A stretch of DNA of 64,000 nucleotides from contig NZ_JAAIKE010000008.1 of NCBI RefSeq assembly GCF_010915705.1, forward strand, positions 36,492-100,491. Reading direction: 5' to 3'. A program made the translations under genes and the position numbers. The notes beneath the pieces were generated by a model. It made no database searches, was not told the origin of the DNA, and saw only the letters and a list, made by a program, of their open reading frames with translations. Below, piece by piece: positions 1-7,970 of the stretch. The stretch is from Pseudotabrizicola algicola. Lineage in GTDB: Bacteria > Pseudomonadota > Alphaproteobacteria > Rhodobacterales > Rhodobacteraceae. Every line of letters starts with the position of its first letter. Position 1 is the stretch's first letter.

Positions 1-301
1 TTCCCTGAATGTCGGCGGGCAGGATCACGTCGTCATGCGGGATCCACGGCAGGGCGAAGCTGCGCATGGAGCGCGCCTCGCGGTTGCCGACGGTGGCGGG
101 CGCGCCCAGCGGAACCGAGGGCAGGAGGCTCAGGACCCCCTCGCGCTGTTCGATGACGATGGAGCGCTGGGTGACGCCTTCAAAGCGGAAGAGGCCGATC
201 TGGCCAAGGCGGGTGTAGAGGTTGGGCAGGATGTTGATGGCCTGCGTCATCTCGGCGAGCGAATAGCCGCCCGCGTCGAACGGGTTGCGGGTGATGGTCA
301 T
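1..301 (-). CDS. Major capsid protein, N-terminal part (P1), cut by window edge
   Basis: The N-terminal 100 or so residues of a lambda gpE-type major capsid protein, which forms the icosahedral head shell. The segment matches the start of the complete capsid gene at 53000-54025 almost residue for residue (NPFDAGGYSLAEMTQAIN and DDVILPADIQG against DDVVLPADIQG). The start ATG at 301 has a GGAG-type ribosome site just upstream. It lies downstream of the decoration-protein gene in the leftward head operon. The rest of the gene, and presumably the P1 tail and lysis genes, lie beyond position 1. Confidence 0.9.
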   Translation of the reverse strand, partial: MTITRNPFDAGGYSLAEMTQAINILPNLYTRLGQIGLFRFEGVTQRSIVIEQREGVLSLLPSVPLGAPATVGNREARSMRSFALPWIPHDDVILPADIQG

Positions 302-367
302 GGGGAACTCCGGGAAAAGAGGGGTGGCGCGGGAGAGCGCGATGGGGGAAACGGTTGATCCGTCAGA

Positions 368-748
368 TCAGGCGGTGTCGCGGGGGACGATGCCCAGCGC
401 GGCGAGCTGGCCGTGCTTGGTGGCGGTCTTTGGCGCGTCATCGACAGTGGTGTCAAAGACCAGCGCTGCCTTCGAGACGATGGCAGGGCCCCGCGCGACC
501 ACCACGCCGATGGCGTCGGTGGCGCTGGCATCGACCGCGTAGAGCAGCACGGCCGCGGCGGTCTGCGCGCCATCCGAGCCGCCCGAGGTGGCGAGCTTGT
601 ATTTGCCGCTGGCGGTGATGCGGCCGAGCACGGCACCGACGGGATAGTTGGTCCCTTCGAGCAGCGTGACAGTCTCGCGGGTGTAGTTCGGGTTGACCTC
701 GTACTTGAGGACGTCGCCCATCGTGGCGGGCTGATGAAGGACGGTCAT
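368..748 (-). CDS. Head decoration protein, lambda gpD-like (P1)
   Basis: A 126-residue protein of the lambda gpD family, which binds the outside of the expanded capsid and stabilises it against DNA pressure. It has the family hallmark near the N-terminus (YEVNPNYTRETVTLLEG) and a compact glycine/alanine-rich beta domain. The P2 copy at 54059-54439 has exactly the same length and is closely similar. An upstream in-frame codon would extend the N-terminus, but the ATG at 748 gives the length shared by both prophages. It sits between the S49 protease and capsid genes, the usual lambda-type order. Confidence 0.9.
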   Translation of the reverse strand: MTVLHQPATMGDVLKYEVNPNYTRETVTLLEGTNYPVGAVLGRITASGKYKLATSGGSDGAQTAAAVLLYAVDASATDAIGVVVARGPAIVSKAALVFDTTVDDAPKTATKHGQLAALGIVPRDTA

Positions 749-863
749 GGCGGGGGCTCCTGTTCGAAAGATGCAAGCGTTGAGCCCCGCTGACAGCAAT
801 CAGCGGGGTTCATGGCGGTGGATTGATCGAGGAAGTGACAGCCGTCGCGGGCGCCGATTGGCG

Positions 864-1328
864 TCAGCGATGGGCTCCCGATGCCGCGGCGCGCTTCGCG
901 GCGGCGACGATGGGGCTTTCCTTCGCGAGCGGCAGGACCGGCGAACGGGGGGCGGCAACGATGTCGCGGGCATCCGCGGCCGCACTGGCGCGTTCGAGCA
1001 CCAGGCGGCGCAGGGCCTCGGGGGTGGTGCCCTCGCGCAGCGCCTTCGCCGCGTCGATGGCGATGCCGAGGCGGCCCGCCTGCGCCGCGATCTCGGCGAT
1101 CTCCGCCGCCGCCTCGCGTAGCTGCGCCGAGAGCTCGGCCAGATTGCCAGTCTGCGGGGCGGTCGTCGCGGGGGCAGTTGCTGCGGCTGCAGACGGTTGA
1201 GTTTCAGCGGGGGACGGCTCGGCGACGGCAGGCGGATCATCTGTGGGATCGGGTTCAGCATCGTCGAAGTCCGTCACACCGATCCCGGTGTCCTGCGGGC
1301 TCTCGTCGGGGTCGCTCTGGGTGGCCAT
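864..1328 (-). CDS. Nested scaffold protein from an internal start (Nu3-like, P1)
   Basis: An in-frame internal ATG at residue 324 of the S49 protease gene is preceded by a strong AGGAGG ribosome site with 5 nt spacing. It would give a separate 154-residue protein consisting of the acidic linker and the C-terminal helix. In lambda the scaffold Nu3 is made in this way from inside gene C. The P2 protease gene has an equivalent internal ATGATG with an AGAGGA-type site, although the flanking sequence differs. This is inferred from the ribosome site and the family precedent. Confidence 0.6.
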   Translation of the reverse strand: MATQSDPDESPQDTGIGVTDFDDAEPDPTDDPPAVAEPSPAETQPSAAAATAPATTAPQTGNLAELSAQLREAAAEIAEIAAQAGRLGIAIDAAKALREGTTPEALRRLVLERASAAADARDIVAAPRSPVLPLAKESPIVAAAKRAAASGAHR

Positions 1329-2297
1329 GATTGCCTCCTGTCTGGGGTGGGGAAGGGATGCGCGCGTGGTGCGCATGGGTGAGAGTGTCGGGGTGCGGGA
1401 CAGCATCTGCCGGAACGCCGCGAAGCCGCGCGTCAGATCGGTGACCTCGTCGGCGAGGCCAGCGGCGAGAGCATCCGCGCCACGGTAGGTCGCGGCTTCG
1501 GTCGCCAGCGCAGCCTCCTGGCTCAGGCGACCAGAGCGCCCGGCCGCGACGGTTTCCGCGAAGAGAAACCGCAGCACGTCGATCTCGCGCTGGATGTCGT
1601 CGCGCACGGCCTCGGGCAGCGGCTGATACGGGTTGCCATCGACCTTGTGCTGGCCCGAGTGGATCAGCGTGACACGCACCCCGTCCTGATCGAGCTGCCC
1701 GCTGAGATCGGCATGGAGCACCACGACGCCGATGCTGCCCAGCGCACCGGTGCGTGGCAGCAGGATGCGATCCGCTTGGGAGGCGAGCGCATAGCCCGCC
1801 GAGAAGGCGTGTTCGGCCACAAAGGCCCACACGGGCTTGGGTCCCCGAATGGCACGAATGCGATCTGCGAGGTCAAAAACCCCGGCGACCTCGCCCCCGA
1901 AACTGTCGATTTCCAACGCGAGGCCGCGCACGGCCGGATCGCTGGCCGCCGCATCGATCTGGGCCGCGATCCCCTCGTAGCTGGTCTGGCCCGAGGATTG
2001 GCCGATCCAGCCACCGCGATGGATCAACACGCCTGCAATCTCGACCACGGCGATGCCGTCGACGACAGGATAGGGCGCATCGCCATGCTGGCGGTAGTCG
2101 TCTGCCAGACCGCCAGCCAGCAAGCTGGCGCGAGCGGGCAGGATGGCCGCTCTATCCGGCGCCTTGACGCCGTCCGCCAGTTCGACCCGCCGCCCCAGGA
2201 TGCGAGGTCCAAGGCCGGACAGGAACGCCATGGCCTTGGAGGGTTCGACGAGCAGCGGCGTGTTGAAGGCGCGCGCGGCAATCCGGGCATGAAGCAT
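864..2297 (-). CDS. S49 family head maturation protease (P1, lambda gpC-like)
   Basis: A 477-residue capsid maturation protease of the S49/ClpP-fold family that processes head proteins during prohead assembly. The protease part covers about residues 75-300, with the likely nucleophile Ser166 in AFSAGYALAS and the general base Lys218 in HKVDGNPYQPL. The C-terminal third is acidic and Ala/Pro-rich followed by a helical region, like the scaffold part of lambda C/Nu3. The start ATG overlaps the portal stop as TGATG, showing translational coupling. The P2 homologue is at 54521-55834. Confidence 0.9.
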   Translation of the reverse strand: MLHARIAARAFNTPLLVEPSKAMAFLSGLGPRILGRRVELADGVKAPDRAAILPARASLLAGGLADDYRQHGDAPYPVVDGIAVVEIAGVLIHRGGWIGQSSGQTSYEGIAAQIDAAASDPAVRGLALEIDSFGGEVAGVFDLADRIRAIRGPKPVWAFVAEHAFSAGYALASQADRILLPRTGALGSIGVVVLHADLSGQLDQDGVRVTLIHSGQHKVDGNPYQPLPEAVRDDIQREIDVLRFLFAETVAAGRSGRLSQEAALATEAATYRGADALAAGLADEVTDLTRGFAAFRQMLSRTPTLSPMRTTRASLPHPRQEAIMATQSDPDESPQDTGIGVTDFDDAEPDPTDDPPAVAEPSPAETQPSAAAATAPATTAPQTGNLAELSAQLREAAAEIAEIAAQAGRLGIAIDAAKALREGTTPEALRRLVLERASAAADARDIVAAPRSPVLPLAKESPIVAAAKRAAASGAHR

Positions 2298-3793
2298 CAG
2301 GGCTGGTCCTCGTCTGGACGCGGGCGATCCTCCGCGTCATCGGTGTCGTCAACTTGCTCTTCCGCGTCGCCTTCGATGGGCATTGCCTGCACACCTTGCG
2401 CAGGCGAGCCGGGGCGGCGGAAGTCGAGGCCCAGCAACCGCTCGCGCGCCCGCTCGGCGGCAATCTCCCGGTCGACCTGCTCGGCGTCGTAGCCGCGCTC
2501 GGCGATGGCCTGCGTGCGGGATTTCAGCCCGGCCTCGATCTGGGCGATCTCGGCATTGGCGTCCTTCAGCGGATCGACCCAGTCCCACTTGGTGGGCAGC
2601 CAGTCGGCTGTCAGGAGCCGCGCGCGGTTCGCCTCGTAGCCGGGCAGGGTGAGGGCACCCGACAGCACGGCCGCATCCATCCAGCGGGCATAGACCGGCC
2701 GGCAGAGCTGCCAGACCATCACCGAATGCTGCCAGGCCGAGACGCGGCGGCGGAACTCGATCAGCGCGAGGCGCGAGTTCGAGAAGTTCCCCTTCACCAT
2801 GTCATTGGCGAGATAGGGATAGGGGATGCCAAGTGCTGCCGATATCTGCAGGAGCGTGCGGTACTGGAAGGGCTCATAGGTTGCTCCGCTGTCTGCAGGC
2901 TGGCCCACAGTCACATCCTCGCCCGGATCGAGGCGCACGATCTGCCCAGGGCTGATTTCCACCCCGTCTGGCACTTCGTCATCCTCGGCCGGTGCGAGCG
3001 GGTTCTCCGGCGCAGGCGAGGTCACAAACATCGCGTACATCGCCGCGACCTTTTTGCGGTCGAGCTCGGCATCGTCATACTGATCAAGCAGAAACAGCTT
3101 CACGATCGCCGGGGCCAGTTTCGACACGCCGCGCAGCTGGCCGCCCTCTACGGGGTCGATCACATGGATCACCTCGGCGGCCGGCACCCGTACTACCTCG
3201 CCCGCCAGCCCCGGATCGGTGCTGTCGCCGGGATGGCGGCGCAGGAAGTGATAGGCCACGCGCCGCCCGATCCTGTCGAACTCGATCCCCTGGCGGATCG
3301 CGTTGCCATTGGCCGCCGTGCCGGTCTGCTCCAGCGGCAGCATCTCGGCGGGCAGCATCTGCAGCTGCAGCGGCACCGTCAGCCCGTCGCCTGCGCGGCG
3401 CATCCGGATCCGGAAGAACACCTCGCCCGCCATGAACACCTCACGCGCGGCGCGGCGCTGCAGCCCGTAGAAGTCGGTCAGCCCTTCGGCATCGGCCTCG
3501 TCGGTCCAGGCGAGCCAGAGGCGTTGCAGTTCCTCCTTGCGCGCGGCATCCCCGATCTTGGAGATCGGCTTGATCCCGTCGCCCACAGTGTTGGCGGCCC
3601 AGCTTTCGACCGCATTCACGGCATAGCCGTTGTTGCGTACCAGCCAGCGGGCGCGGGCGGTGATGTCGGGCCCGGCGGCCGCGATCAGCGCGTTGACATG
3701 GGCGCGGGTCGCGCGGAAGCCGCGTAGGCGCCGATGATGCTGGCCGGCATCGAACCCGCCGATGAAGGCCCCGAGGCGCTGACGCCAGTTCAT
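2297..3793 (-). CDS. Portal protein, lambda gpB-type (P1)
   Basis: A 498-residue portal protein that forms the dodecameric DNA channel at one head vertex. Conserved stretches include WLVRNNGYAVNAVESW, GVSKLAPAIVKLFLLDQYDDAELDRKK and GNFSNSRLALIEFRRR, which recur in the P2 copy (55831-57336). The C-terminus is acidic and rich in Glu, Asp and Gln, as is common in portals. The ATG at 3793 overlaps the gpW stop as TGATG; a GTG one codon upstream is also possible. It is coupled on both sides in the leftward head operon. Confidence 0.92.
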   Translation of the reverse strand: MNWRQRLGAFIGGFDAGQHHRRLRGFRATRAHVNALIAAAGPDITARARWLVRNNGYAVNAVESWAANTVGDGIKPISKIGDAARKEELQRLWLAWTDEADAEGLTDFYGLQRRAAREVFMAGEVFFRIRMRRAGDGLTVPLQLQMLPAEMLPLEQTGTAANGNAIRQGIEFDRIGRRVAYHFLRRHPGDSTDPGLAGEVVRVPAAEVIHVIDPVEGGQLRGVSKLAPAIVKLFLLDQYDDAELDRKKVAAMYAMFVTSPAPENPLAPAEDDEVPDGVEISPGQIVRLDPGEDVTVGQPADSGATYEPFQYRTLLQISAALGIPYPYLANDMVKGNFSNSRLALIEFRRRVSAWQHSVMVWQLCRPVYARWMDAAVLSGALTLPGYEANRARLLTADWLPTKWDWVDPLKDANAEIAQIEAGLKSRTQAIAERGYDAEQVDREIAAERARERLLGLDFRRPGSPAQGVQAMPIEGDAEEQVDDTDDAEDRPRPDEDQP

Positions 3794-4002
3794 CACAGAT
3801 CCTTCACGGCGAAGGGGCGCAACACGCGCCGGCTGGTCCGTTCCAGCGCCGCGATCCGGCGCTCGATATCGGCAATGGCGGCGGCCAGCTCGGCATCCGA
3901 GCCATAATTGATGCTCTTGCCGTCATAGCTGACCGACCGCGTGCCGCTGTAGCGCGCGGCCAGCAGCGCGCTGTGGCGGGCCTTGAGATCATCGAGGGTC
4001 AT
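3793..4002 (-). CDS. gpW-like head-tail joining protein (P1)
   Basis: A 69-residue protein of the gpW family, which plugs the portal after DNA packaging and forms the platform for tail attachment. It shows the compact helix - beta hairpin (SVSYDGKSINYGSDAELAAAI) - helix layout of the family, and the stretch SVSYDGK...YGSDAELAAAI is nearly identical in the P2 copy. The start at 4002 was chosen by alignment with P2; an upstream in-frame ATG at 4047 would add a non-conserved leader. In P2 this gene directly overlaps TerL, whereas here a toxin-antitoxin pair lies between them. Confidence 0.85.
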   Translation of the reverse strand: MTLDDLKARHSALLAARYSGTRSVSYDGKSINYGSDAELAAAIADIERRIAALERTSRRVLRPFAVKDL

Positions 4003-4034
4003 GGGGGTCTCGGGGTTCCTGTCGTGCAGTGCGC

Positions 4035-4063
4035 TTGTTGTGAACACGCATCGTGTGTATTAT
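4035..4063 (+). promoter_or_regulatory. Promoter and operator of the ccdAB pair
   Basis: TTGTTG at 4035-4040 and TATTAT at 4058-4063 are separated by exactly 17 nt. Between them lies the perfect inverted repeat ACACG-CAT-CGTGT (4044-4056), well placed for autorepression by the CcdAB complex. It lies in the small gap upstream of ccdA and reads against the head operon. Confidence 0.6.
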
Positions 4064-4086
4064 GGTTGTGTCGAATGGAGGGCCTG

Positions 4087-4332
4087 ATGCCGCAGAGCAC
4101 CACCGAGAAGCAGCGCACGAATGTCTCGCTGACCGCCTCCAATCTCGCCGCCGCGCGCGAGCTGGGGCTGAATGTCTCCGCGATCAGCGATGCCGCGCTG
4201 GCCGAGGCCGTGCGTGTGGCGAAGGCCGAGGCCTGGGCGCACGAGAATGCCGAGGCGATTGCCGAGCGCCGCGCCTGGATCGAGGCCAACGGCACCCCTC
4301 TCGCTGATCTCCAGATCCTGAAGCTGGACTGA
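4087..4332 (+). CDS. ccdA: CcdA-family antitoxin
   Basis: An 81-residue antitoxin of the CcdA type, expected to neutralise the adjacent toxin by binding and to repress its own promoter. The N-terminal part (RTNVSLTASNLAAARELGLNVSAISDAALAEAV) fits the ribbon-helix-helix DNA-binding region, and the C-terminal part (ENAEAIAERRAWIEANGTPLADLQ) matches the flexible toxin-binding tail. The ATG at 4087 was chosen because GGAGG sits 5 nt upstream. Its TGA overlaps the ccdB ATG. It is oriented opposite to all surrounding head genes and is absent from P2. Confidence 0.88.
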   Translation: MPQSTTEKQRTNVSLTASNLAAARELGLNVSAISDAALAEAVRVAKAEAWAHENAEAIAERRAWIEANGTPLADLQILKLD

Positions 4333-4628
4333 TGGCGCAGTTCCACGTCTATCGCGTGCCGGGCGGCCGGCTGGTGCTCGACCTCCAGACCGATCTGATC
4401 GAGACTGGCACCCGGGTGGTCGCGCCGCTGGTGCCCGCCGCCTCGGGGCCGAAGGCCATCGGGCGGCTCGAGCCGGTCTTCGAGATCGAGGGCGCCGCGC
4501 ATGTCCTGCACACGACCGAAATGGCCGCGATCCCCTCGGCCCTGCTCAAGGCGCCGCCCGTCGCGGACCTGTCGCGGTTCGACTACGAGATCCGGGGTGC
4601 CCTCGACATGGTCTTCTCTGGCTTCTGA
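4332..4628 (+). CDS. ccdB: CcdB-family toxin (DNA gyrase poison)
   Basis: A 98-residue CcdB family toxin; known members bind GyrA and trap gyrase on cleaved DNA. Family features are visible: the N-terminal beta strand FHVYRV, the LVLDLQTDLIETGTRVVAPL segment, LHTTEMAAIPSALL, and the C-terminal helix ending ALDMVFSGF, which corresponds to the NLMFWGI end of F-plasmid CcdB. It ends directly against the end of the terminase gene on the other strand. Its likely roles are stabilising the prophage or excluding other elements; which one is not evident from sequence. Confidence 0.88.
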   Translation: MAQFHVYRVPGGRLVLDLQTDLIETGTRVVAPLVPAASGPKAIGRLEPVFEIEGAAHVLHTTEMAAIPSALLKAPPVADLSRFDYEIRGALDMVFSGF

Positions 4629-6659
4629 TCACTCCATGTATCGGGGCGTGCTGATCTTCCAGCCGCGCCGCCGCGGGGCGGTGATGCGCCCGGCTTCTGG
4701 CGCATCAGGTTTCGTTTGCTCGAGCGGGGCAGCAGCTATGGCCGCACTGTCGATGCCGGCCTGCTTCTCAAGCTGCCGCCACATGCGCTCGTCGAAGCGG
4801 TCGGCGCCGAGGATCCACGCGGCGGCGCGTGCATAGACCCGCGCGTCGAGCGCCTCGTTCCGCTCGCGCAGCTTCTGCCATTCCTGGCGGGCATAGCCGC
4901 GCCGGTCGCGGATCGTGACCAGCTGTTCGGCGACCAGCTGTTTCAGCCATTCGCTGTCGGCCCAGTCGGGCAGGTGGATCGTGCCGGCCGGTGTCGGCGC
5001 GTCCGGCTCGGACGGTCGATCGATCCGCAGATAGCGATAGGTCTCGGCCTTGAAGGTGGCTGTGGCCACCGTCCAGAGCCGCGCCCCGCGCTTGAGTTTG
5101 CGGCCATTCACGGTCGCATCCACGAAGGTCGGCCCCGACACGGGCGTGGCCCGGTTGAACCCCTCGAGGCCCTTCACGGGCGTCACCTGCGCGATGCCCT
5201 GCTTGCGGGACCAGGCATAAACGGCGGCGGACTCGTAGCCGGTGTCGATCGCGAGCTTCGCCAGCGTCATGAACGCGCCATTCTCATGCGCCCATGTCTG
5301 GCCCAGCAGTGCGGTCAGCCTGTCCCAGCAGGCGGGATCATCCGGCCCGCCCGGGATCACTATGTGATCCACGAGCCAGCTTTCCAGCCCGCGGCCCCAG
5401 GCCCAGACATCGACCTCGATCCGGTCCTTCTGCACATCGGCGCCTGCGGTCAGGAAGAGCCCGCCTGCGGGGATCTGCGCCGGGAAGGCGATGCGCCGAT
5501 CAGCCAGCCGCTGCCATTCCGGCGCCTCGCCGCTTTCGATCCAGGTCTCGCCCAGGAGCGTGTTGCGCGCTGCGCGCAGCATTTCGTCCGAGCCCTGGGC
5601 GGCCAGCCAGTCGCGCGCAATCTGCTCCCAGCTCTTCCAGCCGATCGGCGAATAGAGCGCGGACAGATGGAACCCGATCGCATTCGGATCCGCACTGGTC
5701 GCCGTCGCCCGCCACTCGCCCCGCGCCAGCATTTCCGTCTTGTGGTGCTCTGCGATGGCGCGTTCGCAGCCCGCGCAATGATAAGCGGCGGTCTCAGGCC
5801 TCCCCTTCGCCCAGCGCAGCCGCTCGAACTGCAGCCATTGCCTGTGGCCACAATGCGGACAGGGCACGAAATAGCGCCGCTGGTCGCTGGCCTCGAACTC
5901 CCGCTCGATGCGTGACAGCCCCCGGATGGTCGGGGTCGAGACCATGAACACCTTGCGCCGGTGCGCGAAGGTGGTGGTCCGGGCCTCGGCCAGCGTGACC
6001 GGATCACCTTCCTCGTCGGCCGAGGCCGGATAGGCATCGACCTCGTCCAGAAACACATAGCGCGCGGGCATCGACCGCAGGCCGGTGGCCGAGTTCGCGC
6101 CGGTCAGGACCAGGATGCCGCCGGGGAATTCCTTGGACAGCATCGAATTGCCCGCGTCGCGTGAGCGGGCGGGGCTGACCCGTTCCTTCAGTGCCGGGCT
6201 GTCCTCGATCAGCGGGTCGATCCGGCCGCGCGAGGTCCGCTTGGCCATCTCGACGGTCGGCAGCACCGCCAGCATCGGCCCCGGTGCATGGTGGATGACA
6301 AAGCCGATCCAGTTGTTCCCGGCCTCGGTCGCGCCGACCTGCGCGGCCTTCATGAAGGAGATGCGCTGGGCGGGATGACCGGGCGAGAGCGCATCCATGA
6401 TGGCGCGCAGATAGGGCGTGCGCGCGGTGCGATACCGCCCGGGCTCGGCCGAGGCGCGCGATGACAGCCAGCGATGCGCATCGGCCCATTCCGACACCGT
6501 CAGATCGGCGTCCGGCCGCATGCCCCGCCGCCAGGCGCGCAGGACGTCCTCGGCCCCGTCGAAGCCGAGGTCGAGCCCCTCGGTCAGGTCGTGATTACTG
6601 TCTCCTTCATGCAAGCGAGACCCGGAGGTCTGCGAGGGCGTCGAGCTGCTCTCGGACAT
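4629..6659 (-). CDS. Terminase large subunit, GpA family (P1)
   Basis: A 676-residue packaging motor ATPase and nuclease that cuts concatemeric DNA and pumps it into proheads. The ATPase has a Walker A-like site MKAAQVGATE (residues 103-112), Walker B with glutamate YVFLDEVD (201-208) and coupling motif STPT (241-244). A four-cysteine zinc site follows (CPHC at 267-270, CAGC at 295-298). The nuclease domain begins near LTAGADVQKDRIEVDVWAWG with Asp408. Its N-terminus overlaps the TerS 3' end by 53 bp, an overlap of exactly the same length in P2, which supports both starts. Confidence 0.95.
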   Translation of the reverse strand: MSESSSTPSQTSGSRLHEGDSNHDLTEGLDLGFDGAEDVLRAWRRGMRPDADLTVSEWADAHRWLSSRASAEPGRYRTARTPYLRAIMDALSPGHPAQRISFMKAAQVGATEAGNNWIGFVIHHAPGPMLAVLPTVEMAKRTSRGRIDPLIEDSPALKERVSPARSRDAGNSMLSKEFPGGILVLTGANSATGLRSMPARYVFLDEVDAYPASADEEGDPVTLAEARTTTFAHRRKVFMVSTPTIRGLSRIEREFEASDQRRYFVPCPHCGHRQWLQFERLRWAKGRPETAAYHCAGCERAIAEHHKTEMLARGEWRATATSADPNAIGFHLSALYSPIGWKSWEQIARDWLAAQGSDEMLRAARNTLLGETWIESGEAPEWQRLADRRIAFPAQIPAGGLFLTAGADVQKDRIEVDVWAWGRGLESWLVDHIVIPGGPDDPACWDRLTALLGQTWAHENGAFMTLAKLAIDTGYESAAVYAWSRKQGIAQVTPVKGLEGFNRATPVSGPTFVDATVNGRKLKRGARLWTVATATFKAETYRYLRIDRPSEPDAPTPAGTIHLPDWADSEWLKQLVAEQLVTIRDRRGYARQEWQKLRERNEALDARVYARAAAWILGADRFDERMWRQLEKQAGIDSAAIAAAPLEQTKPDAPEAGRITAPRRRGWKISTPRYME

Positions 6660-7146
6660 GGGTTTCCAGCACCCTTTGCAGGATCGCAGTCTCGATCGTA
6701 ACGGGCACCCCCGATGCCTTCTCCATCTCTGCGGACAATTGCGCGGCCATCAGCGCGGCCACGCGGGTGGGCCAGGTGACCCATGTATCGCGCTCCTGGC
6801 GCGCGAGGCGGAACACCAGCGTCTCGGCGCGTGCGCGGTCGACCAGCACGCCCTTCTTCTTCTGGACCGCGATCTGCTTGTCCTGGGCGGAATAGACCGT
6901 CAGCAGCGTGCGCGCCTTGATGTAGGACGCGGTCTCTCCTGGCCCGCTGATCACTCCCTCGCCACCGCCGCGCGAGCGCATCTGCTGATCGGGATCGGTC
7001 ATCGCCCCCCGACGCGCATCCGAGGCCGCCGCGTTGATCGACCCGTCGGCGAAGAGCACCAACCGACCGTTCTTGCGCGCCTTCTGCACCGCCCCGCGCG
7101 AGAGGCCGGAATGGGCGGCATAGGCGCGTTCGGACATACCTTCCAT
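6607..7146 (-). CDS. Terminase small subunit, Nu1-like (P1)
   Basis: A 179-residue DNA-recognition subunit of the packaging terminase. An N-terminal helix-turn-helix (SERAYAAHSGLSRGAVQKARKNGRLVLFADGSINAAASD) is followed by a linker and a long helical region (KKKGVLVDRARAETLVFRLARQERDTWVTWP) of the type that contacts the large subunit. It is the first gene of the leftward late operon and overlaps TerL by 53 bp. The P2 homologue at 59550-60086 is closely similar. Confidence 0.88.
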   Translation of the reverse strand: MEGMSERAYAAHSGLSRGAVQKARKNGRLVLFADGSINAAASDARRGAMTDPDQQMRSRGGGEGVISGPGETASYIKARTLLTVYSAQDKQIAVQKKKGVLVDRARAETLVFRLARQERDTWVTWPTRVAALMAAQLSAEMEKASGVPVTIETAILQRVLETHVREQLDALADLRVSLA

Positions 7147-7285
7147 GGCGCTGCGGTGATCCTTAAGATATTGGAATTAAACAGAAATACGCTTCTTATT
7201 CAGTTGATTACACTCCCGGATAGAGCGAGTCTTATCCCAACGAAACGGGTGCATCGCACCCCTTGGACGAGGATCGGAGCCAGCC
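7147..7285. promoter_or_regulatory. Divergent intergenic region between TerS and the small rightward genes (P1)
   Basis: This 139-nt AT-rich stretch separates the leftward packaging operon from the rightward gene cluster, so promoters for both directions are expected here. AAGATATTG...AAACAG.AA near the TerS side is shared with P2 (60100-60125). A 6-bp inverted repeat GGGTGC-ATC-GCACCC lies near the right end. No individual promoter element can be assigned with confidence. Confidence 0.4.
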
Positions 7286-7504
7286 ATGCGCGCACAGGAG
7301 AGAATGGGGCACAGCTCGATGAGCGAAGGGTGGCGCAACCACACGAGCCCCGCGCAGGAGCGGGTGAACTGGGTGATGGACGAAGTGATGTCCGGGCGGA
7401 TGAGCCAGGCGGACGGGATGGTCGAGATGGCCAAGGCCCAGGAAATGATGCGCGAGGAAGCCCGCGCGCGGACGACCCACCCCGAACACCGCTGGGAGGA
7501 CTGA
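7286..7504 (+). CDS. Small hypothetical phage protein
   Basis: A 72-residue, Met- and Glu-rich, probably helical protein (SEGWRNHTSPAQERVNWVMDEVMSGRMSQADGMVEMAKAQEMM). I do not recognise a family. GGAG precedes the ATG. It is the first of a run of closely spaced small rightward genes and has no counterpart in P2. Confidence 0.6.
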   Translation: MRAQERMGHSSMSEGWRNHTSPAQERVNWVMDEVMSGRMSQADGMVEMAKAQEMMREEARARTTHPEHRWED

Positions 7505-7506
7505 CC

Positions 7507-7728
7507 ATGGCGCGCCGCAAGAACTCCGACCCGACCGCCCAGCGCGACGCCCAGCTTCTCGAGATCGCCCAGCGCCAGTTCCACCTCGAGACGCTCGAGA
7601 CCCGCAACTGGGACCGGCTGGATTTCCACGACGTCGCCGTCTGGGCCATCCGCGCCGCGCTCGAGGAGGCCTTCGAGGCCGGACGCCGCGCAGGCGCAGC
7701 AACCGCTCCCTCTGAAACCCAACCCTGA
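7507..7728 (+). CDS. DUF6900-like small phage protein
   Basis: A 73-residue protein that I recall as the DUF6900 type, from the pattern LLEIAQRQFHLETLETRNWDRLDFHDVAVWAIRAALEEAFEAGR. The function is not known; such proteins are common among early or accessory phage genes. GGGAGG precedes the ATG, and the gene starts 2 nt after the stop of the previous one, suggesting co-transcription. Confidence 0.7.
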   Translation: MARRKNSDPTAQRDAQLLEIAQRQFHLETLETRNWDRLDFHDVAVWAIRAALEEAFEAGRRAGAATAPSETQP

Positions 7729-7740
7729 AAGGATCCAACC

Positions 7741-7959
7741 ATGACCACCATCACCACCATCCGCATCGATCACGCCGCGCTGCCGGACCCGCTGAACCTC
7801 AAGGGCCCCGACGCCGCCGCCCGCATGATCGAGGCCGCGTTGCGCGACGAGGGTATCATGGCCGAGGCTTCGGACGTCATCTCGCACATCAAGATCGAGC
7901 TGCCGACCGGCCAGCTCGCCGCTGCCAGCACGATGCTGGCCAGCTTGCAGCTGATCTGA
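7741..7959 (+). CDS. Conserved hypothetical protein shared with P2
   Basis: A 72-residue acidic protein. It is clearly homologous to the P2 gene at 60221-60436; both end in ASDV(I/L)SH(I/L)KIELPT..L.AAS. The central part (DAAARMIEAALRDEGIMAEASDVISHIKIEL) looks helical. I do not recognise a characterised family. A ribosome site (AAAGGA) precedes the ATG. Confidence 0.65.
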   Translation: MTTITTIRIDHAALPDPLNLKGPDAAARMIEAALRDEGIMAEASDVISHIKIELPTGQLAAASTMLASLQLI

Positions 7960-7970
7960 GGAGGGCGAGG

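Noticed and set aside
2354..3727. Long rightward open frame antisense to the P1 portal gene (457 codons)
   Set aside because: It is a high-GC mirror of the portal reading frame, with no ribosome site and His/Arg-rich unnatural sequence.
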